Shown here: piece after piece, positions 28,213 through 41,716 of the stretch
Numbering within the stretch: position 1 is the stretch's first letter
Layout: every line of letters starts with the position of its first letter
Source of the DNA: Cacajao melanocephalus
Lineage: Eukaryota; Chordata; Mammalia; Primates; Pitheciidae
Assembly (NCBI GenBank): GCA_963573385.1
Contig: CAUYLG010071329.1
Location: forward strand, 164,210 to 228,209
Length of the DNA stretch: 64,000 bases
Direction: 5' to 3'
The notes under the pieces: generated by a model
Told to the model about the DNA's origin: nothing
The model's database searches: none
Seen by the model: the letters and a program-made list of their open reading frames with translations, nothing else
Translations under genes and position numbers: made by a program

Positions 28213-28691
28213 AACAAGTGAAGGTGGTGCACGAGAGGGCAGCAGCTACTAAATCCCAACCACGAGTGAGATCCAAGAGTCAGTCCAGGGATTAACAGCT
28301 CTAAGACTTGTGACTCCTGGGACAGTCACTGCTGTCCATGTAGTCCAAAACATTGAGTGCAGATTGCTTGGTGAAAGGAAGTGAAGATTTAGGACAGAAA
28401 AAGCAGAGATTGATTGTACGGCAAGTTCTGGACACATCACAAGCAGAGGAGTACAGGGAGTGGTTTCACAAGAGCTGAGTACAGGGCATGCTGTCGGCAG
28501 CTGGTGGGTACCCTCCGGTTTCTTGGCAGTAGTTCAGGAGCTGCATTCTGCCATAGCTGCTCCTGGCTTAGCAGAGGACATCTCTGAGGGTCATGTGAAA
28601 AAAGGCTATTGGAGGGGATGACAGCCCCATGGCAATAACCCCTGAGGGAATGACAGCTGTGGTTTTCAGCTGAGCAATTATTGAAAGACAA
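28213..28691 (-). pseudogene. KAP26/27-like keratin-associated protein pseudogene
   Basis: Minus strand from ATG at 28691 reads MSFNNCSAENHSCHSLRG, a KAP N-terminus. After about 36 codons the homology moves to another frame, reading DVLC, an in-frame stop, then LLNYCQETGGYP, the family signature. It then shifts to a third frame with PTSCRQH. Further homology (CDVSRTCRTINLC, then LGFSSCCPLVHHL, like the KAP26 tail) reaches about 28213. At least two frameshifts and an internal stop kill it. It lies between KRTAP26-1 and KRTAP27-1 on the same strand, so it is probably a tandem duplicate. The N-terminal CHSLR also recalls KRTAP27-1, so parentage is open. No clear TATA box is present at the usual distance. 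Confidence 0.78.
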
Positions 28692-29214
28692 GATGACCTT
28701 AGTTTAGATTCTAGGTAAAGTACTCGCACTTACTTAGTGTTATTTCTCCTTCCTTGCTGTAGCTTCTAGAATTTTTTAGTAATAACTACTAGAATCCAGT
28801 GTAGGTTTTATTCTGACTCATTATTTCAAATATGGTTATGAACATAGTTCAATTATTTAGATGTCAGGGAAAATGACTACTTATTACCATGAAAAAAGTA
28901 CTCAGTGAATCTTTAAAGCAAGAGAACGGTGGTCTTATTTACTGTTTAACAAATCATGCATATAGAAAAACAGTATTTCAAGTTTTATTAAAGTTTATTT
29001 AAAATTCTGTGGATAGATGAATATTTATTACATTTGGAATAATAATTTAAGATAGGTTACATTTATGACCTAATAAAGACTTTTATATGTGTTAAGTGTG
29101 GCTTTTAAGGTACATATAGGTCTCACTATATTGTGCTTCATACATTTAAATAATTTTAGTAAACTTCTCATGAGAGATACTTCAAGGTATGATCAATGGG
29201 GCTCTAGCATGAGC

Positions 29215-29375
29215 ATCGCAAGGGTTGATTTCTAGCACTGACTCTGCTGGTAATGAGCCATACGAAATTGAATAACTCACTTAACCTCAGCAGATGTATT
29301 TGCTCAACTGCAGAATAAGTAAGTTCACTAAAGAGCTCTTACACATTTAGACGTGACTGTGATTCTATGAAAACA
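29215..29375 (+). mobile_element. MIR SINE fragment
   Basis: Order TTCTAGCACTGACTCTGCTG, AACTCACTTAACCTCAGCAG, GACTGTGATTCTATG matches a forward MIR. Confidence 0.5.
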
Positions 29376-29611
29376 CAACTGTGATAGAAATGAGGCAGCA
29401 TTAGAAGAAACCACGCAAAAATGGTCAACTGGTCTTTGCCATAAATACAAAGACCACAGAATTTCACTCAGATATCTGAGGAAAGTTCAGGAAACATTTA
29501 ACTCTGACTAGGCATCTTTCAGAGCAAAACATAGCTTGGGATGATGTTTGTCCTCAAGGAAAGCTCAGTGGCTCAGAGTGTAGAATATTGGGTTTTTTCT
29601 TGTTGTTGTTG

Positions 29612-29642
<31 letters not shown>

Positions 29643-32219
29643 CTAACGTTTCATTCATAGCCTCAGGGCCCTGGAGTGCTGACTTTGCATTAGGAGCCCC
29701 TCCAGGACCTTCTCAAAAGCAATGGTTTGATCTCCACCATCATTCACTGCAGGAAATTAAACCAGACTCTTGGGGACCAAGCCACCATCAGCTGTAGCCT
29801 CAGGGAGATGGGAATCTGGGAGCAGGCCCACTTTAAGCAACCCGCTAAATAAATATAGACTTGAAAAATGAAAGAACCACACTGAACCTTGTTTCTGTTT
29901 TCTAAGAAAAATGTATTTATTTCAGCGGTAATATATATTCTAACTTTAATCTGGTAAGTATGCCTGTAATCACACAAATCTTCGTGAATATCAACAGAGT
30001 TAAAATTTAAAATTTATTTGTTTTACTAATCCTGCGGTTTAATTTAATAAAATATGAGGTCTAGAGGAAGGTACTTTGTTCCCGAGAATCTCAACATGCA
30101 ATATTAGATTGGTTTCCTAACATATAGAGTGTGAAAGTGAATGAGCTCATGCCATGTGGGAAATACGAACAATGTCTAATAACTCTTTGGCACAGTTTAT
30201 AGTGAAAGGAGACTTTTCAATCCAGATGTTTCACTCTGCACAGTCAATTTGAGTAAGGAGCATGCAACTGTCCATGAAGTAAGTGACAAGGCACTGCAAT
30301 GCTAAGGGCAATGCTATTCTCAGCTTTCTCTTTGATTTTCAGTCTTCTTATCTCATTATCTTTGTCAATTAGTACTTACTAAACTCCTTCAGGGCCAGTG
30401 ACCCTGTACTATTGAGTAATGGAAGAATAGAAATTGGCTTAAGTATTTTCTGAAATTTACCCTCAAGATTTCTTTGTTCTTAAGTCTGGGTGCAACTACA
30501 TTAGTTTTGCCTCTGGGATCCAAGGGACAACTCTCTTTGAATCCCATTAGTGACTTTGTTTCCATAAAATTAGAGAAAGTTATACAAAAAGTCAGTCAAA
30601 TAACTAGGCAACTACAAAAAGTTTTGTATATGTATTTTTTTATATTCGGCTTTAGATGTTTAGTGTATTTGTACCTATCTACCTATTTGGTGCATTTTAT
30701 ACTTCATCAAACCCATATCTCTGATATAACCAGAATATGATTTATCAATTATATTAGCTGTTTCTTTTTTAATTTTTTTCAATTAACTATTATTTGAGTC
30801 CAAGTGGAAGATTATAGAACAACTCTCTAGGTAAAAGAATTTCAAACTGAGGAGATAAGTAAGACTCCTGGAAGTGGAAAAAAGAAGCACAACCAGGGAA
30901 GGATATTGTGGCTTCAAGAGAGATATGAGTGATTCTCATCTAACATGGAGCAGAGTCCTATCCTCACCCTGTTAGTGTCTACGATTAGCTCAAAATTTTC
31001 AAAAGAAATATTACTTAACTAAAAAAGAGTAAGGACTAAATGATATGGAAAATGAAAGTACTAACATTAAGACAATAATACTTACATTGTAGAGGAGTCT
31101 GACTCCATGCCGTCTAAATCCCTTTCCTAGCATCTAGTCTCTATTGATTACGTGACTTGAAGTTAGTATTTGTTCTTTTCTAAGATGTTTCAAGTGCATA
31201 ATATTTTACAAACTCTAATGAAAATATGTTTATTTCCTTCATTGCATTTATTTTTGAGTTACAAATGAGCCATCCAGTCAACAATACTTCATTCTCTGGG
31301 TGTTTGCTCTGCAGTCTTACAACAACACAATATAACCAGACCAATCATTTTAAATCAAATTATTTGTACTGGTTCTCCACATAACACAGATATTTCTCCC
31401 ACATTTGAAGCTACTCTAATGACTAGAAGCATAATATAAGTAAAGCATAATTAAGGTAGTCAAGGGTTATGCTCAAGCTTTAACAATTCATGGGTTAAAA
31501 TCCTTGTTTCACCAATTACCTCCAGTATTGGGAAAGTCACTTAAATTACAGAGTAGGGAGTAAGTAAGACTCTTGAAAGTAGAAAGAGGAAGTAGAATTA
31601 GGGAAAGATATCATGGCTTAAAGAAAGATATGAGTAAATACCATCTAACATGGAACAAAGTCTTGTCCACCACAGAACAAATTTGTGCCTTTGTCCTCAC
31701 TGAAAAAGGGGGAAATTTACTAATCTTACTTATACCATTGAGTTATTTGAATTTAAAATGATAAAATATGTACAAAATGCTAGGTAACTAAGCACCCAAT
31801 TAATAAGAGCTATTTTATGGTTTTTGACTTAGCATGGTATAGGCAAGAAAACATTCTTGATAGTCATTTTGCTTGACTTCTAGGAGAAAACATGATTAAG
31901 CTACCAATGTCTTGAAGTGTCTAGGACACCAACGCACAAATCCTACCATTCTGTTTAGGTAGGAAGAAGTCCCTTGGTCTATGAAGAATGCTCTGTACCA
32001 TGCATATACCCACCGGGACATTTTGATATTGCTTGAAAGTGAGTCTGGCATGGAATATCCTGGTGATGTCCCATACTGCTTATATCCTTTTTACATGGAA
32101 TGGAAGGATTTTCTTGGTTTCTGCCCTGGAGTTCAAACGTGTTACAGACAATCATAAAAACAAACTGAAATTAAGGCCAAGAGAAAAATATCAGATGAAG
32201 TATCAAATGATACCTAGCA

Positions 32220-32676
<457 letters not shown>

Positions 32677-32684
32677 GTTAATTT

Positions 32685-33555
32685 ATCCCAGAATCCCAGA
32701 GCACATAGGTTTTAATGGACAGAATTTGGAATTGAGGAAGATCTAGTCATACTGTAAGCCTCATGATCTTTTCCTTACACTAAATTTCCTACCAAGGTCT
32801 TTTTATATAAATATGGCATTCAATATTTCAATATCGAAAGTCCAATATCAAAAGTACCTGAGTCCACATAATTTCTTTTTAAGAGTGTTCTAATGTGCTC
32901 CATGTTGAGTTATATTAAATACTGGCCCCTTCCTCAGCTAACTTTTCCTTTGAGTAGTGTCTAGAATGATGAGCAGAGTAGATGAGAAAGTGAAACTTAA
33001 CACCATGTCCCTCTCTCCTGTCACTCCCCTGCGCCACAACACACATACCACACAGAACCAGTTTTCACCGAAGTCCTGCTTTCCCAGCAAGCTACATCCA
33101 GTAAAGTGACATATACTTGGAAGGCACATGGAATGGCTAGGTTTTCCATCTTGTCTTTAGAAACAGTGGCCCAGATGAATTGAGCTTTTTCTGGGCAACC
33201 CAATTGGCATTGTATTAGTAAAAATCCTCATTGTGAATAAATTTGATCTATGTTCACATAATTAGCTGTGACTAGAATCCTGAGAAGCTGCCATGAGATA
33301 AAGTCTGTCTTTACTGCTGCCAATTCTGTTACTGCCATCGGTGCTGTGGATGGAAGCTTTATGTCAGTGTTGTTTGCTTCAGGGATGTTCTGCTATTGAG
33401 GCTGCCACAGGCTCTGTTACTATTGGTGGTATTGAGTAGTATTTGGCCTCTCTCAGACTTCCCTCAATTCTATCCTTCTATGGAGCACCTGTGTAAGTGG
33501 TGGTTTATATATTTTAGGCTTAAATCTTCCCCGTTGGGATGACCTGTGTCTAGCC
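32685..33555. other. intergenic, nothing recognised
   Basis: No gene or confident repeat was seen. Confidence 0.45.
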
Positions 33556-33624
33556 CACTGTAATATTCAGGGCTACATAAACAGAACCAATAAGGTAGGT
33601 AGATAGATAGATAGACAGACAGAC

Positions 33625-33657
<33 letters not shown>

Positions 33658-34185
33658 CATAGATATAGACATATAGTATATTTATTTATCTCACCGTATA
33701 TACACGTGTGTGTATGTATATATGCGTGTGTGTGTGTGTGTGTGTATCTTCTCTTGAGTGTGAGTGATTTATCGTGAACGATTGACTCACACAATAATGG
33801 AGGCTAAGAAGTCCCACGATCTGCCATCTGCAACCTGGAAACTTAAGGACACCAGTGATATAATTCCAGTCCAAATGTGAAGATCTGAGAACCAGGGGAA
33901 CCAATGGTAGAAATCCAGTCTAAGGGCAGGAGAAATTCAATGTCCTTGCTCAAGTAGGCTAGCAGGAAACAAAAACGGGCACATTTCTCTTCTCCTGACC
34001 TTTTGTTTTAGTCAGGCCTTCAATAGACTGAATGATTCCCATCCACATTGGAGATGGCCATCCACTGAGCACACTGATTTAAATGCTTATCTACCCTGAA
34101 AACTCTCACAGACACACTCAGAAATAATGCTTAATTTGTGTAGCCCTTGGCTCAGTCATGTCGATGCATAGAATTACCATGGCAC
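33556..34185 (-). mobile_element. L1M-type 3' end, reverse, with GATA tail
   Basis: Inverted order CTACATAAACAGAACCAATAA, tetranucleotide tail, CACACAATAATGGAGGCTAA, GAACCAGGGGAACCAATGG, CCTTCAATAGACTGAATG, CACAGACACACTCAGAAATA. This is a familiar old L1 3' UTR. The tail has become TAGA and GT microsatellites. Confidence 0.75.
33597..33664. repeat. (TAGA)n microsatellite
   Basis: TAGA array with an internal block of CAGA variants, followed after a short gap by a GT array ending about 33746. Confidence 0.96.
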
Positions 34186-34504
34186 CCCCCTACAGAACTA
34201 AGTGATAAATTATCAATAGCATTAGGTTTGCCATAGATTCAGAGATACTTGCCAATCCACTCAACTAGATAGGGTTTGAGTTTCTTAATTCTTTCTCTTA
34301 GTAGATGATGCTGTCTGCATCTTCCAAAAGATAAAATAGTTAATCTCTCTTTTGTTAGATGACTGGCTTTCCTAATCTGTCATGGATTTCTGGGTTTACA
34401 AATCCACACTACCTCCTCCATACTGAGTCTCTGAGATAGCTGAGTTGCTAAATCTGCTATATTCATGGTAATATTTTAAGCCTCACACTTTTAATTTATT
34501 AACT

Positions 34505-34685
34505 TAGTAAGGCTCACAGTGGCACTGTCATTATCACTTCACTCTTGAAGTTGAAGAAACTGAGGTGGTTAAATAACTTGCACACAGTCACACAGCTGGA
34601 ATTTAAACAGCTGTCACCAAGCAAAGCTAAGATTCCAACTCAAGGAAATCCATCTTCAAAACTCATGCTCTCAACTACTACCTAA
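34505..34685 (-). mobile_element. MIR SINE, reverse
   Basis: Contains GAAACTGAGGTGGTTAAATA, ACTTGCACACAGTCACACAG and GATTCCAACTCAAGG in the inverted MIR order. Confidence 0.65.
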
Positions 34686-34689
34686 TTTT

Positions 34690-35560
34690 GCCTTGAAAAA
34701 ATGAGAGATCCATTTAAGAGCACACTCAAAGTTTCAGAATAGCTAAGCTACCTAAATAAAAGTAATCAATTTCACACATTCTGACTCTACGGTCTTATGA
34801 TGTTCATATAAGTAAATTTTCCATCTTCTGTTGATTACTGCTATGAGTTATTCTTTTCTGGTTCACACTATAAAAATTATAACAAGAGGATATGTTCTTT
34901 TTACTTCAAAATATTTATACTATTTTCATTATGTAACAAAGAAACAAAAACCCTGTAACATAACACCCACAAAAGGATTAAATAAAAATAATTGTTCCAA
35001 GTCCAAATTTTGCTACCAAACAAAGCAAATTTATTTAATACAAAAACGTTTTCCAAATTCTAAAAATACTTAACAGATAATGAAAACAGGAAAAAAAAAC
35101 CCAGCAGGAATGAAATGAAGTGAAGATGCTAAACTTCAGCTCATTCTATTTAAAAGTTTCTGGTTGCTACGAGGTTATAAAGTCCATGGAGGTAAAATTC
35201 AAAATTACCTGATACTTTTCAAGCAATAGACTTAATCTTATAGTTAATTTAAGAATGTTGTGATTCAATGGCTAAAATACAGATGGCCAGTGGGTAGGCC
35301 TAGATTTTAGTTGTGGTTCTGATGTTATTAACTACTTGGGCAACCACTGATAGGGTTGAACTTATCATAATTCATAGGACTAGGTAGGCATTTAGATTTG
35401 CTTTAATTCCAATATTTTATGAATTTCTGATACTAGTTGCACATTAGTTAATAAACCAGATCCAATTCTAAGTATTTCTAAAGAAAACAACCAGTAGTCA
35501 AAGTGTGATGCTTCCTTTAGGTATTCATGTTATTTCCTGGCTACAACTCTTATTGCTTTA
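34690..35560. other. intergenic 3' of KRTAP27-1, nothing firm
   Basis: AT-rich, with a possible MIR relic at 35260-35400. No gene was seen. Confidence 0.45.
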
Positions 35561-35563
35561 TAA

Positions 35564-35744
35564 CAAATAGTATCCTAGTGTTCTTTATTTTTTCTTTTTC
35601 TTTTCTTTTCTTTTATTTTTTTAAGAAAGAAAAAGAGAGAAAAGAAGAAAGAGTGAAAGAAAGAAAAAAAAAGAATGTAAGAGAGAAAGAAAGAGGAAGA
35701 GAAAGAGGGAGAGAGAACGGGAGCAAATAGTATCCTAGTGTTCT
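35564..35744. repeat. pyrimidine-then-purine low-complexity insertion between 21-bp direct repeats
   Basis: A perfect 21-bp repeat occurs at 35564-35584 and 35724-35744 (core TAGTATCCTAGTG). Between them are 139 bp that start as a T-rich TTTTC tract and end as an A-rich GAAA tract. It looks like a target-site-duplicated insertion with no recognisable body. Confidence 0.85.
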
Positions 35745-35962
35745 AAAGTAGTTAGCATGCTTTCCAACCCCAGATTACCAACACACGTACCCAAAAGAAC
35801 AAGAAAAAAAAATCTTGTCTTTGGAGACAGTAGTAAAATAAGACATGTTCATTTACTTACAAACATACATACAAAGTTTTTTATCTAAAGAAATGCAAAA
35901 TACCTAAGTATCTCAAAATTAAATTCATCCAAATGGGAATATGTCATCTCTTCTACAGATCT

Positions 35963-36583
35963 TCACTTACTAGGCAATGGAAAACCACCAGTAACACAGC
36001 AAGTAGGTTCACAAGTGCTGGAAGAAGATTCCAAGAGTTGTGACTCAGGTGCAACATTGACCAGAGGTCTACAGGAACTGGATTCAGGGTTCTGAGGCTG
36101 ACATTGGCTAGATGCACATTCCAGAGTTTGGCAACTTTTAGACTCAGAAGTCTTGGGTGGGCAACACTTTCCCTCGAGGCTTGCAGGTTGGAAGCTCGGG
36201 CCTATAAACCCCAACTGCTGAATGCTTCCTGATTGGCAGGGCTGAAAAACACAAGCCAACCCTGCCGAAGGACTTTCTGATTGGCACACTGTCCTTTCGC
36301 AGGGCCTGGACTTGAAGTAAGTTGTTTGGACAACTCCGGGGAGGCAGGTACTTTGCGCACAGCTCTCTTCTGTGAATAAGTCCTGTTCACAATTGGTCAT
36401 TTGGCAGCTGGTGATTTCATTGCAGGTTTCTTGAAAGTTGTTCAGGAGCCAGGTTCTGCTATGGAAGCTGCTGGGCAAACAAAATCCATCTTCAAAGCTT
36501 ATAGGATTAGTGCCATGTATGATGGCAGAGAGTGGTGGGGCACTGTGGAAGCTCCTGAGTGAATGGCAGTGGCTATGAGGCAT
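35963..36583 (-). CDS. KRTAP27-1: keratin-associated protein 27-1, intact
   Basis: Single-exon open frame of 206 residues, starting MPHSHCHSLRSFHSAPPLSA and ending CVTGGFPLPSK. It has 20 cysteines (9.7%), fewer than KRTAP26-1, with much Ser, Gln and Pro, and is expected to be a matrix protein bonding keratin filaments in the hair cortex or cuticle. The family core NNFQETCNEITSCQ spans residues 48-61. The C-terminal third has loosely repeated CQ and CR units at 151-171 and ends CEPTCCVTGG. Length is close to the human protein (207 in memory). The start is supported by A at -3, family alignment and a TATA box 76-82 bp upstream. It shows no frame damage, although many residues differ from my recollection of the human protein. 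Confidence 0.95.
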   Translation of the reverse strand: MPHSHCHSLRSFHSAPPLSAIIHGTNPISFEDGFCLPSSFHSRTWLLNNFQETCNEITSCQMTNCEQDLFTEESCAQSTCLPGVVQTTYFKSRPCERTVCQSESPSAGLACVFQPCQSGSIQQLGFIGPSFQPASLEGKCCPPKTSESKSCQTLECASSQCQPQNPESSSCRPLVNVAPESQLLESSSSTCEPTCCVTGGFPLPSK

Positions 36584-36658
36584 ATTGCTAAAATTCTTAA
36601 AGTTGGTGGTAAGGACTCAACATACTGAGTTCGAAAATGAAATTCTCTGCTGGGGCGA

Positions 36659-36665
36659 TTATATA
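36659..36665 (-). promoter_or_regulatory. KRTAP27-1: TATA box of KRTAP27-1
   Basis: The minus strand reads TATATAA 76-82 bp upstream of the ATG, in the position shared with the other KAP genes here. Confidence 0.78.
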
Positions 36666-36669
36666 CTCA

Positions 36670-37155
36670 GAAACCTGGGTGTTGGCTGCTTCTCAAGATA
36701 TCTTTGCAACTCATTGCTTAAACTAATTTGAAGGATAACATCTCATTAGCACTTTGGTTATATATGAAGATGATGTCTTATTAACAAAGATGTAAGTCCA
36801 TTTTGAATCTTCAAAATGGCTTTTATGTTAGCTCTAAAGATGACTCATTCAAGGTGGGGTTGGTCAAATAAGAGTCTAAACCTGTTCACCCAAGCTAACA
36901 CTTTTTTTTAACCACCATGACTCTGCACATTGGTAGGTGGACAACGAGAAATGCATGAGGCAGTGGCCAGTTGAATGCTGATTAACATTTAGCTCTAGTT
37001 TTGAGAGCTGCCAACGTAGCAGAATGTGGTAATCTGATGTTCCAGACATTTCAAGTTAGAATTGAATCCAATTGAGCCCAATCTCATTCCACTCAGATCT
37101 TGTTCTCTCTAGTGGACCAGAATGTGAGAGGACTCTGTGGTCACATTCCCTCTCC
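36670..37155. other. intergenic upstream of KRTAP27-1
   Basis: No repeat or gene recognised. Likely holds the proximal regulatory DNA of KRTAP27-1, but no site can be named. Confidence 0.45.
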
Positions 37156-37159
37156 CTGT

Positions 37160-37570
37160 TCACGCACTGTACTGAAGGAGGCCATTGCCCTACAAACACT
37201 TGTCTTTCGCCTAGCATTTGTTTACTTCATCTCCTTAAAAGCCAAGTTTAAATGCTTCCTTTTTCTGAAGACTTTCCCCATCTTCCCATTGAGGAGTTAT
37301 TACTTCCTTTTCTGAATTACTAATGGATTTAATTCTTTTTCTCTATACTTTACAGTGATGTGTTTACTTGTGTTTGTGTTTCTCAAAGGTTGATCTTTAT
37401 CCTTTATGGCAAACGTGCTTCAGATGTGTTTTTCATCTTACTCTATTCTGTGTTTTGTTTACTGACTGCAGACAGATGATCAGCTCCTAGGTTCATTGCA
37501 TTGATACATTGTACTTAGCATAGTTTCATACTCATAGCACAGAACCAACCAGCACAATTTCTGTAACATA
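37160..37570 (+). mobile_element. L2 LINE 3' fragment
   Basis: Contains GCTTCCTTTTTCTGAAGACT and a 3' end with TAGCATAGTTTCATACTCAT, in forward L2 order. Diverged. Confidence 0.5.
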
Positions 37571-38065
37571 TTCTATAATATACTTGGCTCAGCTAATGAC
37601 AATAAAATAAAAGTATATTCTTATTGCAGTATCCTAGACTCCCTTTCAGAGCTCTGAAGAAGCCCTAGAACATTCAGCAATTTTCAGTAACTCTTATGGA
37701 AACACTTCCATGATATGTGAAAAGACTGAGGATATTATATATTTAAAAGGGCACATTTGAATACATTCAGCTTTATAGGTTGCACACTCATCTTGTATAC
37801 AATACCTTTGTAACACATGCAAGTCATTTATAATTTTGAATGACCACATTTATATGTTTAAAGATCTCACTATGCCCTCCACATGAACCCTACAGCCACC
37901 CATTTTATTCTTACACATATTTGTATTTATTATTGCATGGAGGCTTCATTATAGCTTGTGACTTTATTGCTTAAAGATACCAAATTGATTCTCATTGTTC
38001 TTAGAATAAGATCCTTTTCCTTTAGCCTATCCTACAGCATTTTAAAAGACCTGGCCATGGCCTAT

Positions 38066-38380
38066 TTCTTTTTCTTTTCTTTCTTTTTTTTATTCTTTTG
38101 AGATGGAGTCTTGCTCTGTTGCCCAGGCTGGAGTGCAGTGATGTGATCTCAGCTCGCTGAAACCTCTGCCTCCCAGGTTCAAGCGATTCTCCTGCCACAG
38201 CCTCTCAAGTAGCTGGGATTACAGTCAGGTGCCACCACACCTGGCTAATTTTTGTATATTTAGTAGAGACAGGATTTCACCATGTTGACCATGCTTATCT
38301 CTAACTCCTGACCTCAGGTGATCCACCCGCCATGACCTCCAAAAGTACTGGGATTACAGGCGTGAGCCACTGTGCCTGGC
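38066..38380 (-). mobile_element. Alu, reverse
   Basis: T-rich head, then GAGATGGAGTCTTGCTCTGT through to GTGAGCCACTGTGCCTGGC. Full-length inverted AluS-like copy. Confidence 0.95.
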
Positions 38381-39609
38381 TATGTCGGTATGTTTTTAAC
38401 ATGGAAATTGAAACCAGTTTTCAATGTCAACACAGAGTCCTCTTGCCAAATTGTGTAGGCATAGGCAGGACACCATATAGCCTGAAATTTACAGAACTGT
38501 CTCCAGCCAGCAGCCTTCTTATTAATTTCACAATGTGCAGTCAATTAGTGAGTACTTGTGCAGTCCCTTCGAATTTTATATGGTGATGTTGAGTTTGTCA
38601 TTTGTGAATAAGGCCACTCCATGAGTTATTTTCTCTTTGGAATGAGGCAATAACTAGCACATTTTATTTAAGTGAGTGTCAAATTAATAAATGTTTCAAT
38701 ATATAATTTTGATTCAGTTAGTAAACACAGATTTTGGTTGTTGCTGGATTTATAAAGGGAGTTACCTATGGAATGACGTAGGCTAGAGCAACTGGTCACC
38801 TCGGAATTGTTTACATGCAGCCTACTAAAAACTAAGCATTAGCTTTGTAAGCATTTGAAAAATGATGATTATGTAGTTTATTTGCTGGCATTCTTGAGAA
38901 CTAGATAGAACTGGTTACCTATTGCATGCAGTAACTGGATACTCTTGCTTCTAAAGAGTTTAACAATTTCCTGGTCTCTCCTGGTCTTGAAATCATTCTC
39001 CTGGAATGATTTCAGCTGCAGTGGCACCTCCCAACCACCAGAGGGTAGAATATCAACATTTGGTATGAGGAAGCAATTAAATACCATAATTCTAGAGTGA
39101 GAATGCCAGGAGTTTAGGCCAATATTTACAACCTCAAACTGTAACTTTGAACAGGTTCCATAACTTTTCTATGTCATGGATTTATCATTTTAAAAATTAA
39201 AATAAATGAGATCTTATATATGGTACCAGATTACCTGCCGCATGTTGAATGATAAATAATAACAGCCATTATTACAGGTTAGAAATCTTCATGCAGACCA
39301 AGACACTTCTCATTATAACATCAATCTAGGATTGATATAAAATTATAAGTGAAAACAAACACAGTTCATTTTTTGCATGTTTGTGATTATGTTCTTAATT
39401 TATAATTATGTGTTAATTTTCACATTCCTTTAAAGGTTAAATTGTACTTATTCCCATTAATGATGGAACTTGTCTCCATCTCTCAAGAGCTCAGCATTTG
39501 GTAGTTTTAACATTGAATAATTTATATGTCCTTTATATTTGATCCTATGGCTATGCTAAACTTCTTAGTCACTTGTTTAGAAACATTAAAGTGAAAGAAA
39601 ATAAAATAA
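38381..39609. other. intergenic, nothing firm
   Basis: A faint MIR-like stretch lies at about 39090-39250. No gene was seen. Confidence 0.45.
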
Positions 39610-39623
39610 CTAGTCACTCCCTT

Positions 39624-39980
<357 letters not shown>

Positions 39981-40044
39981 TAATTTACATCTATTCCTCT
40001 TCTCCATTCAAGAAGTTTCATATAGAACCATGGCATAGCCATGG

Positions 40045-40215
40045 AGGAATACTAGACAAAGTGTGAAGAGATCTGGCTTTCAGCCTTGGCTCTATCAATT
40101 CACCGCATAAATTTGGACCAGTCACTCTGCCTCTCTGAATATCTTTTAAGATAATGAGTTTAGATGAGAAGTTCTCTAAGGTCCTTTCCAGCTGTCACAT
40201 CCTATAATTTTCTGT
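40045..40215 (+). mobile_element. MIR SINE fragment
   Basis: Contains CAGTCACTCTGCCTCTCTGA and TCTAAGGTCCTTTCCAGCTG, typical of forward MIR. Confidence 0.6.
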
Positions 40216-41430
40216 CAGAATCTTAATAACTTAGAATTAACATTACATGACATCTTGTCAAATCTGTCTATTGGATGAAATCTTCACTTGTATTTAAGAC
40301 CATGTGATCTTTATTAAGATGACGTATGAAATTTTAACAGGACAGACCAAAGACTGAAGTCAGTAAATTATTAGTTCCCACAATGCTAGTCAATATTCAC
40401 AACTGCAAAATTAGTAATCTTATAGTATTTATAGTATTAATCTCATAGTAATTCATCTTATAGTATTAATCTTATAGTATTTGAGAGCAACTCTTGAGAA
40501 TAAATAGAGTATATTTCTGCAGTCAAGTATCCCTTGGTCTACCCCAAAAGAGGTTTTTTTTTTTTTTTTTTTTTGAGGGAAATGTATAACTTTTTTAAAC
40601 ATACATTGTATGAAATAATTTAAGTACCATATAACCCTTCTCAGACACTGTAATACATATAGGAAAGAAAATTTTAAGCTTTAGAATACTTCAAAATTCT
40701 TATGTGGAATATAGAAATGGTATTTTACCAGCTTTCTCTGTTTCTAATGAGAAATAGAACAGGTATATTATAATATGATAAATCATATGTGACATCATTT
40801 CTTCTTTAAGACTCTCAATAATTTTGCTTCTTTGGCTAATTCTTGGTCATTTATAATTCAGTTATACAAAACATTAATTCAAATAGCCAAACAAAAAACA
40901 AAAGAAGAAAAACATAAAAGTTGGAGGATTACACAGTGTCTATGCAGCTGTTAATAATAAGTAAGTGGAGAAAAGGATGAACCATGGTGTTTTGACCATC
41001 TGAGCATTAGCATCCATGTTTTCCAACCCTTTGTTCCTTTATATCTTGGATGAGAAAGTGTTATAGTTTATTGTAGTAATTATACACTTGTTTTGCTTAT
41101 TTCCCCAGATGCAGTTGTTCTTGCCTTCCTCTGAGGTTATCATCTTTGAGTGAAATTATTTTTCTGTTTTTGTGTGATCTGGAAATGTGAATTTGTTTTT
41201 GAGTTGTCTCACTTCTATAGGCACTGGAGTTGTGACAGTGTGTCATTAAGACATTGAGATTGTGCTAAATCAATTTTGATGATGATAATCAGAGGATTGA
41301 TGACAAGTAGCTTATCTAAAAAGAGTTCCATTAGCAAAAATGAATACATGTTTGATGTCACTGGCATATCCTGGGGACTGTCACCCAGCTCAATTCCATT
41401 TATTTAGTTAAAATTTATTTATCTTTTATT
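40216..41430. other. intergenic, nothing recognised
   Basis: AT-rich with a poly-T run at 40554-40574. No gene was seen. Confidence 0.5.
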
Positions 41431-41435
41431 GAGTA

Positions 41436-41716
41436 CAGGCATACCACATTTTATTGTGCTTTTCTTTATTGCACTTTGCAGATATTGCATGCTTTACAAA
41501 TTAAAAATTTGTGGTAACACTGAGTCAAGCAAGACCATCAGCATCATTTTTCCAATAGTGTGTGCTCACTTCATGTCTCTGTGTTACATTTTGATAACGC
41601 TTGCAATATTTCAGACTTTTTAATTATTATTACATCTGTTATGATGATCTGTGATCAGTGATGTTTAATGTTACTACTATAATTATTCAGGGGCACCATG
41701 AATGGCACCCATATAA
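41436..41716 (+). mobile_element. Tigger1 DNA transposon, 5' part
   Basis: Starts ACAGGCATACCACATTTTAT and follows the Tigger1 5' end, including TTGCACTTTGCAGATATTGC and GATGATCTGTGATCAGTGAT. It is interrupted by an ERV1 LTR at 41717 and resumes at 42543. Confidence 0.85.
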
